Assembly (NCBI GenBank): GCA_964422465.1
Contig: CAYRBD010000025.1
Location: 1 to 36,407, forward strand
Reading direction: 5' to 3'
From: FW021-bin31 sp964422465
GTDB taxonomy: Bacteria; Bacteroidota; Bacteroidia; Chitinophagales; Chitinophagaceae
Length of the DNA: 36,407 bases
Of this stretch, positions 9,624 through 18,213 are shown one piece after another; within the stretch, counting starts at the first letter, position 1, and every line of letters starts with the position of its first letter. The position numbers and the translations under genes are program-made. A model generated the notes under the pieces. That model made no database searches. It was not told the origin of the DNA and worked only from the letters and a program-made list of their open reading frames with translations.

Positions 9624-9674
9624 TTTTAAAAATAAAAAATAAAGTGCCTATATGGTCAACAGAATTAATAGGTA

Positions 9675-9739
9675 CAAAGGAGCATGATTTTTCTATAACC
9701 CCTTTCCACTAAAATGATAATATGATACACTATTTTGAT
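9675..9739 (-). promoter_or_regulatory. Candidate promoter and AraC-type operator of the susC1 operon
   Basis: Read on the minus strand, ATCAAAATAGTG (9739-9728) and ATCATTTTAGTG (9718-9707) form a direct repeat with a 21-bp period, two DNA turns, which is typical of AraC-family half-sites. The proximal copy continues as GGAAAG. Exactly 19 nt further (9683-9701) comes CTCCTTTG (9682-9675), which resembles the Bacteroidota -7 element TAnnTTTG in its CTTTG part. The proximal site and the spacing recur upstream of the GH28 gene. Identification of the binding protein is inference. Confidence 0.55.
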
Positions 9740-10063
9740 GATATCTGGAGGGGTGTTATAATTGGACTGGCGCAAATGATTTTCTGCAGACCGTGCTGAT
9801 TTTAGCAGATTATATAATCTACTTTTGCGTTTATCTGCGGGAGGTAATAAGGAGACTTTTTATACTTAATTTTACACTTGTTGATTTAATGGATTTTCAA
9901 CATAGGTTTCCATAAGTCTCATACCGAATAAGCAACAGACTTGGATTAATTTTATCCCTGTTTTCCATCTTGAAAGCATTCTTTTCCCGGGGTTTAAGAG
10001 AAGTATTGCCCGGGCTCCATAAACCAGAGGTTTCATTCACGCTTTAGTATTTCAGTTGGCTCT
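9740..10063. other. Intergenic stretch without a supported gene
   Basis: The 324 bases between the susC1 operator and the pqaA-like stop codon hold no convincing reading frame or RNA gene. The only dyad noted is CCCGGG at 9986-9991 and 10009-10014 with a 17-nt loop; no T-tract follows on the minus strand, so termination of operon A there is not shown. Confidence 0.5.
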
Positions 10064-11437
10064 TCATAATATCTGCTGTGTATCCGTCATAAAGGCTCTT
10101 GTGCACACCGTATATTTCCCTCCTTTGGGATTCTTATAAGTAAGTTCCACATAAAAGGCCCGATAGCCGGATTTTGGAAAATCTTCGTGCACTTCGAACT
10201 TTGATTTATGTTTTACATGCAGGTTCCGGTTTAAAAATTTCTCATTCCTAAAGTCTTCGTCAGTAGAGTTAGCGTACCATAACCTGGCTCCGAGTAAAAT
10301 ATCTTTTGAAGCTTCTATGGTAATCTGAACGCCGTTACCGCTTTGCTTTGTGGTCCATGAACATTTAGGATATTGTCCTCGTGCCATTGTAATACCAAAG
10401 AAGGCGCTTAATGCGGGGAAAGCCACCTTTCCATGATCCAGCCCATGACCGGCATTGGGGGTGTAATTGATCAGATTCATGCCAGGTATTTCGGGCAGGT
10501 AATTCTTCACATTGTCTATAACCCAATAGGGATCGTTGGTCCCCATAAAAAGCATTTTGGGCATGGTTAATCTTTTCCGGTAAGAGTAAGGGTCTATCAT
10601 TTCTATCAGCGCCCTTCCGGTTGAGGAGGTCAGTCCTTGTACAATACCCAATCTTACATAATCCTGTATCTCTACGCTGTAACTTCCGTATGCCTCCATC
10701 TGATGCTTGAGATTTACCGGCATATTTAAAATATCAATGACCATGGGCCCGATAGCGGCTACGCGGGGATCATTGGCCCCGGTAAGCCAGGTAGTCCATC
10801 CCCTTTTGGAAGCGCCGGAAACCACAAACCGATACACCGGATGCTGTAATTTATTTTTTGAAAAATGCTGTACCACATCCATTGCCTTTACTGCACTTTT
10901 TACCATGGGGAAAAGCAACGGCCAGCTATAATCTGAGGTGTCCTCCTGATAACGGTGCAGGGTATAAGAAATAATCTGATCTTCTACGAGGCTGTCAAAA
11001 AGCGGTTCATTTGGTACTTGGTGGAGGATGGCAACTATAGCATTGTTTTTTTCTGCCAGTTTGCCGATGGCCCGGTTTAATGATTTGCCGGGATCACTCC
11101 AGTGGGGTTCTAAGGTTCCTTTATCATTATGTCCCCCGGTAATAAATAATAAAGCGCCATCGTAATCATTCTTCTTAGGTGAAAAAATAGTGAGCTGGTG
11201 CTTCCAGGTATATTGGTGCCAATGTTGAGAAGTTAATAAAATATCATAACCTTTTACGGATCCAACAGTGAACGAATCCTTTACAACCCAATGAAAGGTC
11301 GTGTCTCCATTGTGCAGGTAATGTTGAAGTGCGTTTGAAGGATTGGTTATCCGCTGCGCAAAAGAGGTCTGCACAGAAATAATGACAAATAAGATAAACA
11401 GAATGGATGACTTTGAAAGATTCTTTTTTAATTTCAT
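10064..11437 (-). CDS. PhoPQ-activated pathogenicity-related (PqaA-type) alpha/beta hydrolase
   Basis: 457 residues with a signal peptide ending near SFAQ (residue 28), so exported. The family hallmark VVSGASKRGWTTWLTG is present (about 205-220), with Ser210 as probable nucleophile. Probable partner residues lie in MGTNDPYW and NAGHGLDHGK. The early FITGGHNDKG and AILHQVPNEPL stretches also fit the PqaA family (PF10142). The enzymatic activity of this family is poorly known; an esterase-like role on a decorated glycan would fit the locus but is inferred. It is the last gene of operon A. Its ATG lies at the end of a tandem octamer repeat that fills part of the 102-base gap to the ceramidase-like gene. 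Confidence 0.88.
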   Translation of the reverse strand: MKLKKNLSKSSILFILFVIISVQTSFAQRITNPSNALQHYLHNGDTTFHWVVKDSFTVGSVKGYDILLTSQHWHQYTWKHQLTIFSPKKNDYDGALLFITGGHNDKGTLEPHWSDPGKSLNRAIGKLAEKNNAIVAILHQVPNEPLFDSLVEDQIISYTLHRYQEDTSDYSWPLLFPMVKSAVKAMDVVQHFSKNKLQHPVYRFVVSGASKRGWTTWLTGANDPRVAAIGPMVIDILNMPVNLKHQMEAYGSYSVEIQDYVRLGIVQGLTSSTGRALIEMIDPYSYRKRLTMPKMLFMGTNDPYWVIDNVKNYLPEIPGMNLINYTPNAGHGLDHGKVAFPALSAFFGITMARGQYPKCSWTTKQSGNGVQITIEASKDILLGARLWYANSTDEDFRNEKFLNRNLHVKHKSKFEVHEDFPKSGYRAFYVELTYKNPKGGKYTVCTRAFMTDTQQIL

Positions 11438-11500
11438 GGTTGTATGGTTATATGGTTATATGGTTGTATGGTTGTATTGTTAATATGTTTATATGGTTGA
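11435..11500. repeat. Tandem octamer repeat (TATGGTTR) upstream of the pqaA-like start
   Basis: About eight units of TATGGTTA/TATGGTTG run from 11435 to about 11499, the units at 11475-11491 being degenerate. On the coding strand the unit reads YAACCATA, and the last one supplies the ATG of the pqaA-like gene. Changes in repeat number would alter its 5' untranslated region. Confidence 0.85.
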
Positions 11501-11549
11501 ATGACTTACGACTAATGACTTACGACTTGCGACCAATGACTAATAACTA
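11501..11549. repeat. Tandem heptamer repeat (AYGACTW)
   Basis: Seven consecutive 7-bp units: ATGACTT, ACGACTA, ATGACTT, ACGACTT, GCGACCA, ATGACTA, ATAACTA. The block directly adjoins the octamer array. It contains the stop codon (11540-11542) of the ceramidase-like gene as reconstructed across the gap. Confidence 0.85.
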
Positions 11550-12993
11550 CTCCCCCTTCCCGCTTCCGGTGCTTCTTTCAGCCACTTCAATACTGTATTT
11601 ATATAAATATCTCCTGTCANNNNNNNNNNNNNNNNNNNNNNNNNNNNNNNNNNNNNNNNNNNNNNNNNNNNNNNNNNNNNNNNNNNNNNNNNNNNNNNNN
11701 NNNNNNNNNNNNNNNNNNNTCCGGTGCTTCTTTCAGCCACTTCAATACTGTATTTATATAAATATCTCCTGTCATTTCTCCCAGGCTTGTTCTGCTGATG
11801 TAGTCATATCTTTTAAAACTGTTAAAATCGACTTTATCTAAGATATAACCAAACGCATCATTCGTTAGTCCGAATAAAAAAGCTTGTTTGGTGTGCATGT
11901 GTCGTTTGACATAGAAGCCGATATTTGGTAATGCTTCTCCCGGAATGGTAAGCGCCCGGGCGGTTCCAATATTCAAAAGATTTAGCCTTGTTGTGACGGA
12001 ATCATTGTGAAATCCATGATATCCTTTAGCCGAACGATAGACCGGAGAATGATAAACAATAAACTGCATTGTTTTATTGTCAACAGGGAAAGTGATCTTT
12101 TTAGAAGCACAATACAGATCCGGGGCCTTTTGGAGGGGGGCATCAGCGATGATTTTTAAAGCCTGATCAGCCAGCAGGTTTCCAATGCGTTTGCATTCAC
12201 GCCAGGTATTTGCTTCCTTACAATCGGGCAAACGATTATCGGCCGTAACCATTCCTCCCTGTGCGCCATTCATGAAAATAGCTGTTCCTCCACCTTTTGC
12301 TGCTATCCTGGCACACAATGGTCCTATCAGATCAGGGCTGAGAATACCCCTGTCCGGTCCAAGCACTTCCGGATGAATGGCATAGTTGACAAGTGTGGCA
12401 AAAGGTTTTCCTTTATTCTCACCGGTTGCGGCAATTGCTTGGATAACACCGCAACGCGGATCATACAACTTTGGGGCGTAGTAATTGTATGCAATTTTTC
12501 CCTTTGCTTCGCCTACGGCTGTCTTCAACCACGCGGGTTGTGCTTTTCTTTCTGCTTCATTTACGGCGTCTGCAATTTGCTGTACACACCAGTCCAGATA
12601 TTTTAAATCTACGGTAGAATGTCCATTGCTGTCTGAAGGAAAGCCATACGCATCCGGGGCGCTATGTGTATGAGTAGCGCCTATCAAAATATTTTCCGGG
12701 GGAATGTTTTTAATTAGTTTTCTGGATTTGTTCCCTAATGGCATTGGCCAGCCCAAATTGTCCACACTCACGATAGCCACTTTAGTATTTCCTTTTTCCA
12801 ATACCAGCGCTCTTACGTACAAGTCGCCTTTCTGTTGGGTTACGGGGCTGGAAGGGCCAATACCGCCAGACACCGGCAGCAGGGGATCAGGCGTTATTTT
12901 TCTTACCGCTATGCCTGCCTTAAAGGTTTGTCCAAAAGCATTTATTGAAATTGTTGTGAATAATAAAAGACTTACAATTAAGATTTTTCTCAT
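11540..12993 (-). CDS. Neutral/alkaline ceramidase-like exported protein, interrupted by the scaffold gap
   Basis: The N-terminal 424 residues are readable: a signal peptide ending near INAFGQ, then the ceramidase N-terminal-type domain (PF04734). GATHTHSAPDAYG (near residue 105) and NYAIHPEVLG carry the His residues expected to bind zinc. The usual serine motif (GDxSPN) is not obvious; the corresponding stretch reads NGAQGGMVTADN, so true ceramidase activity is doubtful. As scaffolded, the frame runs into 100 Ns. Removing one copy of the 55-bp flanking duplication joins WLKEAP to EAGRGSSY and a TAG at 11540, giving about 432 residues. Such domains occur in glycan-degradation loci. It sits between susD2 (54 bases) and the pqaA-like gene. 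Confidence 0.8.
11565..11774. repeat. Identical 55-bp copies flanking the N gap (probable contig overlap)
   Basis: Bases 11565-11619 and 11720-11774 are identical over all 55 positions and lie immediately either side of the 100 Ns. The simplest reading is an unmerged overlap between two contigs from a k-mer assembler, not a biological duplication. Confidence 0.85.
11620..11719. other. Scaffold gap of 100 Ns
   Basis: Exactly 100 unknown bases, the conventional size for a gap of unknown length. The identical flanks suggest that the true gap length is minus 55, so nothing need be missing. Confidence 0.95.
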
Positions 12994-13047
12994 AAACTCA
13001 GTTAATTTTTTACTTATATCAGATAGCTAATGATAGCTAACTTCTCT

Positions 13048-14754
13048 TCACCAGGGTTCTCCTGTTCCCTGTAGTACCCACATTTTGGACCAGGGGCTGT
13101 TGTTTTTGCCATCGGCGCCAAATGCAGAATATTGTGTTACCTCTAAATTCCCGGCTGCTGCCTGTTCGTTAGCGCTGTTCATATCCTGTTCATCTTTAGG
13201 ATAATAAAACCTGACCGGTAATTGAGGCGCCACGGTCATGTTTTGAACACCTTGTATCCTGGGGTAGCCCGTCCGTCTGAAATCAAACCAGGATTCTGTG
13301 GCCACCGACCAGTTGGCAATCCATTTTTGTACAATTATCTGCTCCTGGGAATGATTAAACACGACTTTTGGCTGTTGGATATACTGATTATAATCATCGC
13401 TAATTCCCCAGGCCTCAAAAGAGGCCCTTATGGCCTGGTAATATTCCTGTTCTGCATCCACATTCGTCCATCCTTTCACCGTCTTTGCTTCTGCAAGAAT
13501 AAAATGAACTTCTGCTGCCGACATGATTCTGGCCTTTAGTAAAGGTCCTTTTGTTTTTGAATAGATCGGATTCAACCAGGAAACATGTGGATTGTGGGAG
13601 GCCTGGTTAGGATCGGGACTCAGGTTATAAACCTGTGGTGCAGACATGGCAACGGGCAATCCGACAAAGTTCGGATCCTGATTAATGTCTTTTAAGGTCA
13701 GCCCTTTAGAGGACAGAATATCGGGAGATAAATAACGCACTTTCCGATCTTCTCCGTTTACAATGGTATCTGTTATGTAGTCGGTCCCGGTCGGCAGGTT
13801 ATTGTCCACCTGCAGAAATACCTGTACTTTAGAAGCCCATATATTAAGCCGTGGATCGTGGTAAGCCTGCAAACTATCCACAAATGTGTTGCACATTTTC
13901 ACTACCCGGTAATCGGTACTGTCCGCATCATACGCAACATTAGTAGGCCAGGAATCGCTGTTGCTATTGCCGGCAAAATCCATCACCGCATCATCGGAGG
14001 CTGCAGTAATGATGGGATAGTTGTCCGGGTTGTTTTCAATTTTTTCAATCCCTTCTTTTGCCACATCCGGTAACTTCTCCGATATTCTCATATAATAACG
14101 AAGAGCTAAAGAGTTTGCCAGTTTTTGCCATTTGGAAGGATCGCCGTGATAATAAACATCCGGTTGGTCAATATTGGCTACATATTCGTTTTTAGGTTTG
14201 GACAATAAGGAATTCGCCGTATCCAGATCGGCAAGTATTCCTAAATAAATTGTTTTTTGATCCGTATAGGCGGGAAACGTAAACGTGTTTCCTCCTTTGT
14301 CTCCCTGAAGCGCATCCTTATAAGGTACATCTCCATACAAATCTGTTAAGAGCCCAAACATTAGCCCTCGCATGACCAGGCTTACCCCTTCCAGTAATTC
14401 ATTATCGGAAGCCTTGGCTTTTTCAAGAACATATTGGATGTTTCTAAGGATCGTATAATAATTTTCCCAGGGGTTATCTCCTTTCCATTCGTAGTTGTTA
14501 TAGGCTGTAGCATGGCCATCCTTCTGGGTATATTGCATGACGCCCATTATGTCACCAAACCCGAGGTTTACGTATGTTTTTCCGGTTTCTGTCAATACCG
14601 TAGAAAGAACCAGGTTTGGATTCGTTGTTTCCGGATTTGCTCCATTCGGATTTTCATTCATTTCCACCAGGTGCCTGGTACAGGAAAAAAGGCTCCCGCA
14701 AAGCAATAAAATAACCGTAACGGACGCTATTTTATAAAAACTGTTCATCATCAT
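13048..14754 (-). CDS. SusD-like outer-membrane nutrient-binding lipoprotein (SusD2)
   Basis: 568 residues of the SusD/RagB type. The signal peptide ends in GSLFSC, making Cys25 the probable lipid anchor. Recognisable blocks are MNENPNGANPETTNPNLVLS, LLTDLYGDVPYKDALQGDKG, AAEVHFILAEAKTVKGW and SWFDFRRTGYPRI, with a C-terminal SPWSKMWVLQGTGEPW. The last three have near counterparts in SusD1, so the two are paralogues. It follows susC2 by 18 bases and is its expected surface lid and substrate-binding partner. Three consecutive ATG codons open the gene; the outermost at 14754 is used here. Confidence 0.95.
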   Translation of the reverse strand: MMMNSFYKIASVTVILLLCGSLFSCTRHLVEMNENPNGANPETTNPNLVLSTVLTETGKTYVNLGFGDIMGVMQYTQKDGHATAYNNYEWKGDNPWENYYTILRNIQYVLEKAKASDNELLEGVSLVMRGLMFGLLTDLYGDVPYKDALQGDKGGNTFTFPAYTDQKTIYLGILADLDTANSLLSKPKNEYVANIDQPDVYYHGDPSKWQKLANSLALRYYMRISEKLPDVAKEGIEKIENNPDNYPIITAASDDAVMDFAGNSNSDSWPTNVAYDADSTDYRVVKMCNTFVDSLQAYHDPRLNIWASKVQVFLQVDNNLPTGTDYITDTIVNGEDRKVRYLSPDILSSKGLTLKDINQDPNFVGLPVAMSAPQVYNLSPDPNQASHNPHVSWLNPIYSKTKGPLLKARIMSAAEVHFILAEAKTVKGWTNVDAEQEYYQAIRASFEAWGISDDYNQYIQQPKVVFNHSQEQIIVQKWIANWSVATESWFDFRRTGYPRIQGVQNMTVAPQLPVRFYYPKDEQDMNSANEQAAAGNLEVTQYSAFGADGKNNSPWSKMWVLQGTGEPW

Positions 14755-14772
14755 CCAAGCATTTTAATTTTA

Positions 14773-17700
14773 TTAGAATATCACGTTTAATTTGATACCT
14801 ATTGGCATGACCCAGGGGTTTACATTATAGGTTTCTATACCCTGTTCAAATTGGGAACCTCCATGACTACTTGTCGTAGGAGAAAAAGCCCTTTCAGGGT
14901 CAATGTTAATTTTTGCCTGTGTCCACAAAATAATATTCCTGCTAAAAACCGAAAGGGAAGCCCCCTGTAACTTAAGTGAAGTCATCCAGTTTTGTGGAAA
15001 TTGGTAAGAAAGTGAAATCTCTCTGAGTTTAATATAGGAAGCGGGAAAAGTGAAGGCTTGTACAAAATCCCAAGGGTCGATAGCCAAATAGGGAAGGGTA
15101 AGCGTGTAATTGGGGTTGTTGGGATCCCGGTTCAGTATGTTTTCCCCCAGATTTTCAATATATCCGGTTGGCTTGCCGTCCGAATCATAGCCTTTGGCCA
15201 TTACCCCAGGAATAAATAAAGCGCCATAGGGTAAATTATATCCCCCGAAGTTAAAGGGATAGCTCGTATGCTCCGGGGTAGGGTAGCCGATCCTTGGGAA
15301 ATGATTACCTTTAATTTTGATCAATTCATCCGCATGGGCTACCAGATAGTCGCGCAATTGTTTCCCCTTTAGGTCGCCGGCATCATAGAATTGACTGAAT
15401 TGGGTATTGGCATGTCCGTCTTCCATTCCATACCTATAGGTTTGTGAAACAAAATCTCCGCCGTTTCGCCAGTCAAAGGTCATGTTGATGCTCCAGTTTT
15501 TAAAGGACAGGGTGGTTTGCATGCCCATGATAAACTTAGGGTTGAAATTGCCGACCTTGTGTTTCGTGTTGTGTGCACTTATAGCCTGCCACTTGGCGCC
15601 GGCATCGGAAATAGACAACAACGGATAACCATAATATGGAGAGGACTCATCAGTTACCGTGCGTACTTCGGCGCCGTAAATGTCTCCTATATCTTCTCCT
15701 TCGTATGTCCAGGCGCCTCCTTTTACTTCTTCCCAAAAAGAAAAGTAAGGCATCTCGTTGGCCAGTTTTACAATTTTAGTTCTGTTCCGGGTCAGGTTAA
15801 AATTGATATCCCAGTTCCAGTCCTTATTTTGTATCGGGGTAAGCCCCAGGGAAAGTTCGATGCCTCTGCTCCGTACCAGGCCGGCATTAATGCTTTTGGA
15901 ACTATAGCCCGAGGAAGAAGGCAATTGTGTTGTAAAAATCTGATTTTCATCTTCAATCATGTAATATGTTCCAGAAAAACGGAAACGGCTTCTGAGTAAA
16001 TGAAGGTCTAACCCAACTTCGTAAGAAGTAATTTTTTCCGGCTTCAAATCAGGAATTAATAAAGTGCCGGAAGTGGTAAGCCTCGGAATGTTATCCCATG
16101 CACCTGCATCCTGCAAAACACTTACCAGTTGGTAAGGCTTTGCATCGTTACCCACTTGTGCGATTCCTCCTCTTAACTTTATAAGATTAACATTGTTGTT
16201 GTTAATTCCCGCTATTTCATTGATCAGTAAACTTAAAGACGCGGAAGGATAAAAATAAGGCTGTGCGCCCGGCAACGTACTGGACCAGTCATTCCTGCCC
16301 GAAACGTCTAAAAACATGAACTCTTTAAATCCTAAAGTTGCCATACCGTAGATACTGTTTACCTGCCGTTCCGTAATAGAACTGCTGTAATCCAAAAAGG
16401 CCGGTAATATATTTTGCAGGGTGTAAACATTCGGTACAGTCAGCCCGGTTCCTGATTTAGAAGAAGTATTTTGTGTATTGTGTTTTTGAAAACGGATATT
16501 TCCGCCAACTGAAGCCGACAGGCTAAAGTCATTAAACGCATTTTGATAGGTAGCAAGAAAATCGGCATTGCTTTCAAAAGATTTTATATTTACTATACCA
16601 AAGGCTCCTCGAGGCTCTTCCGTAAAACTGTAAGGCACCTCCATTCTTCTTTGTTCATTGTAGGTGTCAAGCCCGTATCGAAGCATCAGTTTAAAGTGGG
16701 AATCAATGTCCCAGTCCAATTTTAAATTCCCATAAAGGCGGTCACGTACGAAACTGTTATTGACCTCATTAGCCAAAAACCAGGGATTATCAAATTCCCC
16801 GTTATATTGGGTTCGTTGTTGAATGTCTTTCAGGCCGGGTTCCCAATAATCTTTCAGATCCATAATATCAATATGTGGCGATACATAGTAAAGCGCCTGC
16901 AGGGGATTGGTTCCTTTTCCTTCTCCGGGCCTGTTATTGGAATTGTTTCTGCTCAAATCCATATTGGTACTCAAACGCAGTCTTTTATTTATTTTCAGGG
17001 AAGCGTTCATATCCAGTGTATTTCTGAATAGATCTGAATTGGGGATCAGGCCACGGTGGCGCATGTTTGAATAGGATAATCTATAATTAAAAAGTTCAGT
17101 ATTGTTAGCTACTGATATGCTGTTTTGGCTGGTAATGCCGGTTTGAAGAAAATTTTTTATATTATCAGGATGGGAAACTAAAGGTATAGGAATGGGTTTT
17201 CCATTCTCATCTAAAGGACTGTTCCACTGTACTGCTTTGTAGCCTACATCCAATTCTGCTCCTGCGGTAGCATGAGAACTCTCATCAATGAGTCCTAAAG
17301 GATTAGTTAGTGGATTGCCGGTTAGGGAAACGGGGATACCGGAAAAGGATCCGGACCCAAATTTTGTCTGCCATTTCAGGAATTTATAGGGAAGCTCAAA
17401 TACAGTACTCGAATTAACCGTTACGGTTAACCTGTTTACTCCACTGCCGTTTTTAGTAGTGATAAGTACTACTCCGTTTCCTGCGCGGGAACCATAAAGA
17501 GCAGCGGCACTGGGGCCCTTCAGAATAGTTACGCTGGCAATGTCCTCGGGATTAATGCTGGCAATGGCGTTCCCATAATCTACATTATTACGGCTTCCGA
17601 TGGACGACACATTATTTAAAGAATTGGCGATAGGAACCCCATCTACCACAAAAAGCGGTTGGTTGTCGTTGCTTAAAGAGTTGGCACCCCGGATGACCAT

Positions 17701-18195
17701 GCTTACCGAAGACCCGACCCCGCCGGTCTGATTAATGGTAACTCCGGTTGTTTTTCCTGCCAAACCGGTTAATATATTTTCATGAGGAACATGATTCATG
17801 TCCTGCCCGGAAATTTCGTCAACGGAATATCCCAGAGCTCTCTTCTGCCGGGTAATCCCCAAGGCTGTTACGACTACATTTGACAGCTTTTGGGAAATCA
17901 GGGTTAGCTGAACGTGAATTTGATGTCGGCCCGAAACGGGTATGGTTTCTGTTTTATATCCGATAAAACTAAAGATAAGTCGGGCATCCGGACCTGAAAC
18001 ATGGAGTTGAAAACTTCCATCGTCGTTGGTTAGCGTGGCGGCCTGCGTTCCTTCTTCTCTCACGGTTACTCCCGAGAGCGTTCCTTGTTCATCGCCGACT
18101 ACGCCGGTTACTTCAAAGGTTGCCTGCGCCATTCCGGATGAGGATATTCCGGTGATTAAAAATAGGCCAAAAAGTAGTTGTAAAAGCGTTCTCAT
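14773..18195 (-). CDS. SusC/RagA-family TonB-linked outer-membrane transporter (SusC2)
   Basis: 1140 residues. A signal peptide ends near GMAQA (residue 25); a carboxypeptidase-like beta domain follows (about 28-100), then the signature VVVTALGITRQKRALGYSV, a plug with INPEDIASVTILKGPSAAAL and YGSRAGNGVVLITTKNG, and a barrel ending in KLNVIF. It is a paralogue of SusC1; for example VNSSTVFELPYKF here matches VNSSTVFDIPYKF there. It lies 18 bases after the three-repeat lipoprotein gene and 18 before susD2, so it belongs to operon A. Confidence 0.96.
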   Translation of the reverse strand: MRTLLQLLFGLFLITGISSSGMAQATFEVTGVVGDEQGTLSGVTVREEGTQAATLTNDDGSFQLHVSGPDARLIFSFIGYKTETIPVSGRHQIHVQLTLISQKLSNVVVTALGITRQKRALGYSVDEISGQDMNHVPHENILTGLAGKTTGVTINQTGGVGSSVSMVIRGANSLSNDNQPLFVVDGVPIANSLNNVSSIGSRNNVDYGNAIASINPEDIASVTILKGPSAAALYGSRAGNGVVLITTKNGSGVNRLTVTVNSSTVFELPYKFLKWQTKFGSGSFSGIPVSLTGNPLTNPLGLIDESSHATAGAELDVGYKAVQWNSPLDENGKPIPIPLVSHPDNIKNFLQTGITSQNSISVANNTELFNYRLSYSNMRHRGLIPNSDLFRNTLDMNASLKINKRLRLSTNMDLSRNNSNNRPGEGKGTNPLQALYYVSPHIDIMDLKDYWEPGLKDIQQRTQYNGEFDNPWFLANEVNNSFVRDRLYGNLKLDWDIDSHFKLMLRYGLDTYNEQRRMEVPYSFTEEPRGAFGIVNIKSFESNADFLATYQNAFNDFSLSASVGGNIRFQKHNTQNTSSKSGTGLTVPNVYTLQNILPAFLDYSSSITERQVNSIYGMATLGFKEFMFLDVSGRNDWSSTLPGAQPYFYPSASLSLLINEIAGINNNNVNLIKLRGGIAQVGNDAKPYQLVSVLQDAGAWDNIPRLTTSGTLLIPDLKPEKITSYEVGLDLHLLRSRFRFSGTYYMIEDENQIFTTQLPSSSGYSSKSINAGLVRSRGIELSLGLTPIQNKDWNWDINFNLTRNRTKIVKLANEMPYFSFWEEVKGGAWTYEGEDIGDIYGAEVRTVTDESSPYYGYPLLSISDAGAKWQAISAHNTKHKVGNFNPKFIMGMQTTLSFKNWSINMTFDWRNGGDFVSQTYRYGMEDGHANTQFSQFYDAGDLKGKQLRDYLVAHADELIKIKGNHFPRIGYPTPEHTSYPFNFGGYNLPYGALFIPGVMAKGYDSDGKPTGYIENLGENILNRDPNNPNYTLTLPYLAIDPWDFVQAFTFPASYIKLREISLSYQFPQNWMTSLKLQGASLSVFSRNIILWTQAKINIDPERAFSPTTSSHGGSQFEQGIETYNVNPWVMPIGIKLNVIF

Positions 18196-18213
18196 AACCT
18201 GAATTATTTATTA

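Noticed and set aside
9986..10014. CCCGGG dyad as terminator of operon A
   Set aside because: The stem is only 6 bp with a 17-nt loop and no T-tract follows on the minus strand.
11435..11549. Tandem repeats considered as a CRISPR array
   Set aside because: Units are 7-8 bp and contiguous with no spacers; no cas genes are nearby.
11620..11719. An insertion element hidden in the N gap, with the 55-bp repeats as target duplications
   Set aside because: Target duplications of 55 bp are far longer than known elements make, and collapsing the repeat gives an intact gene end; a contig overlap is simpler.
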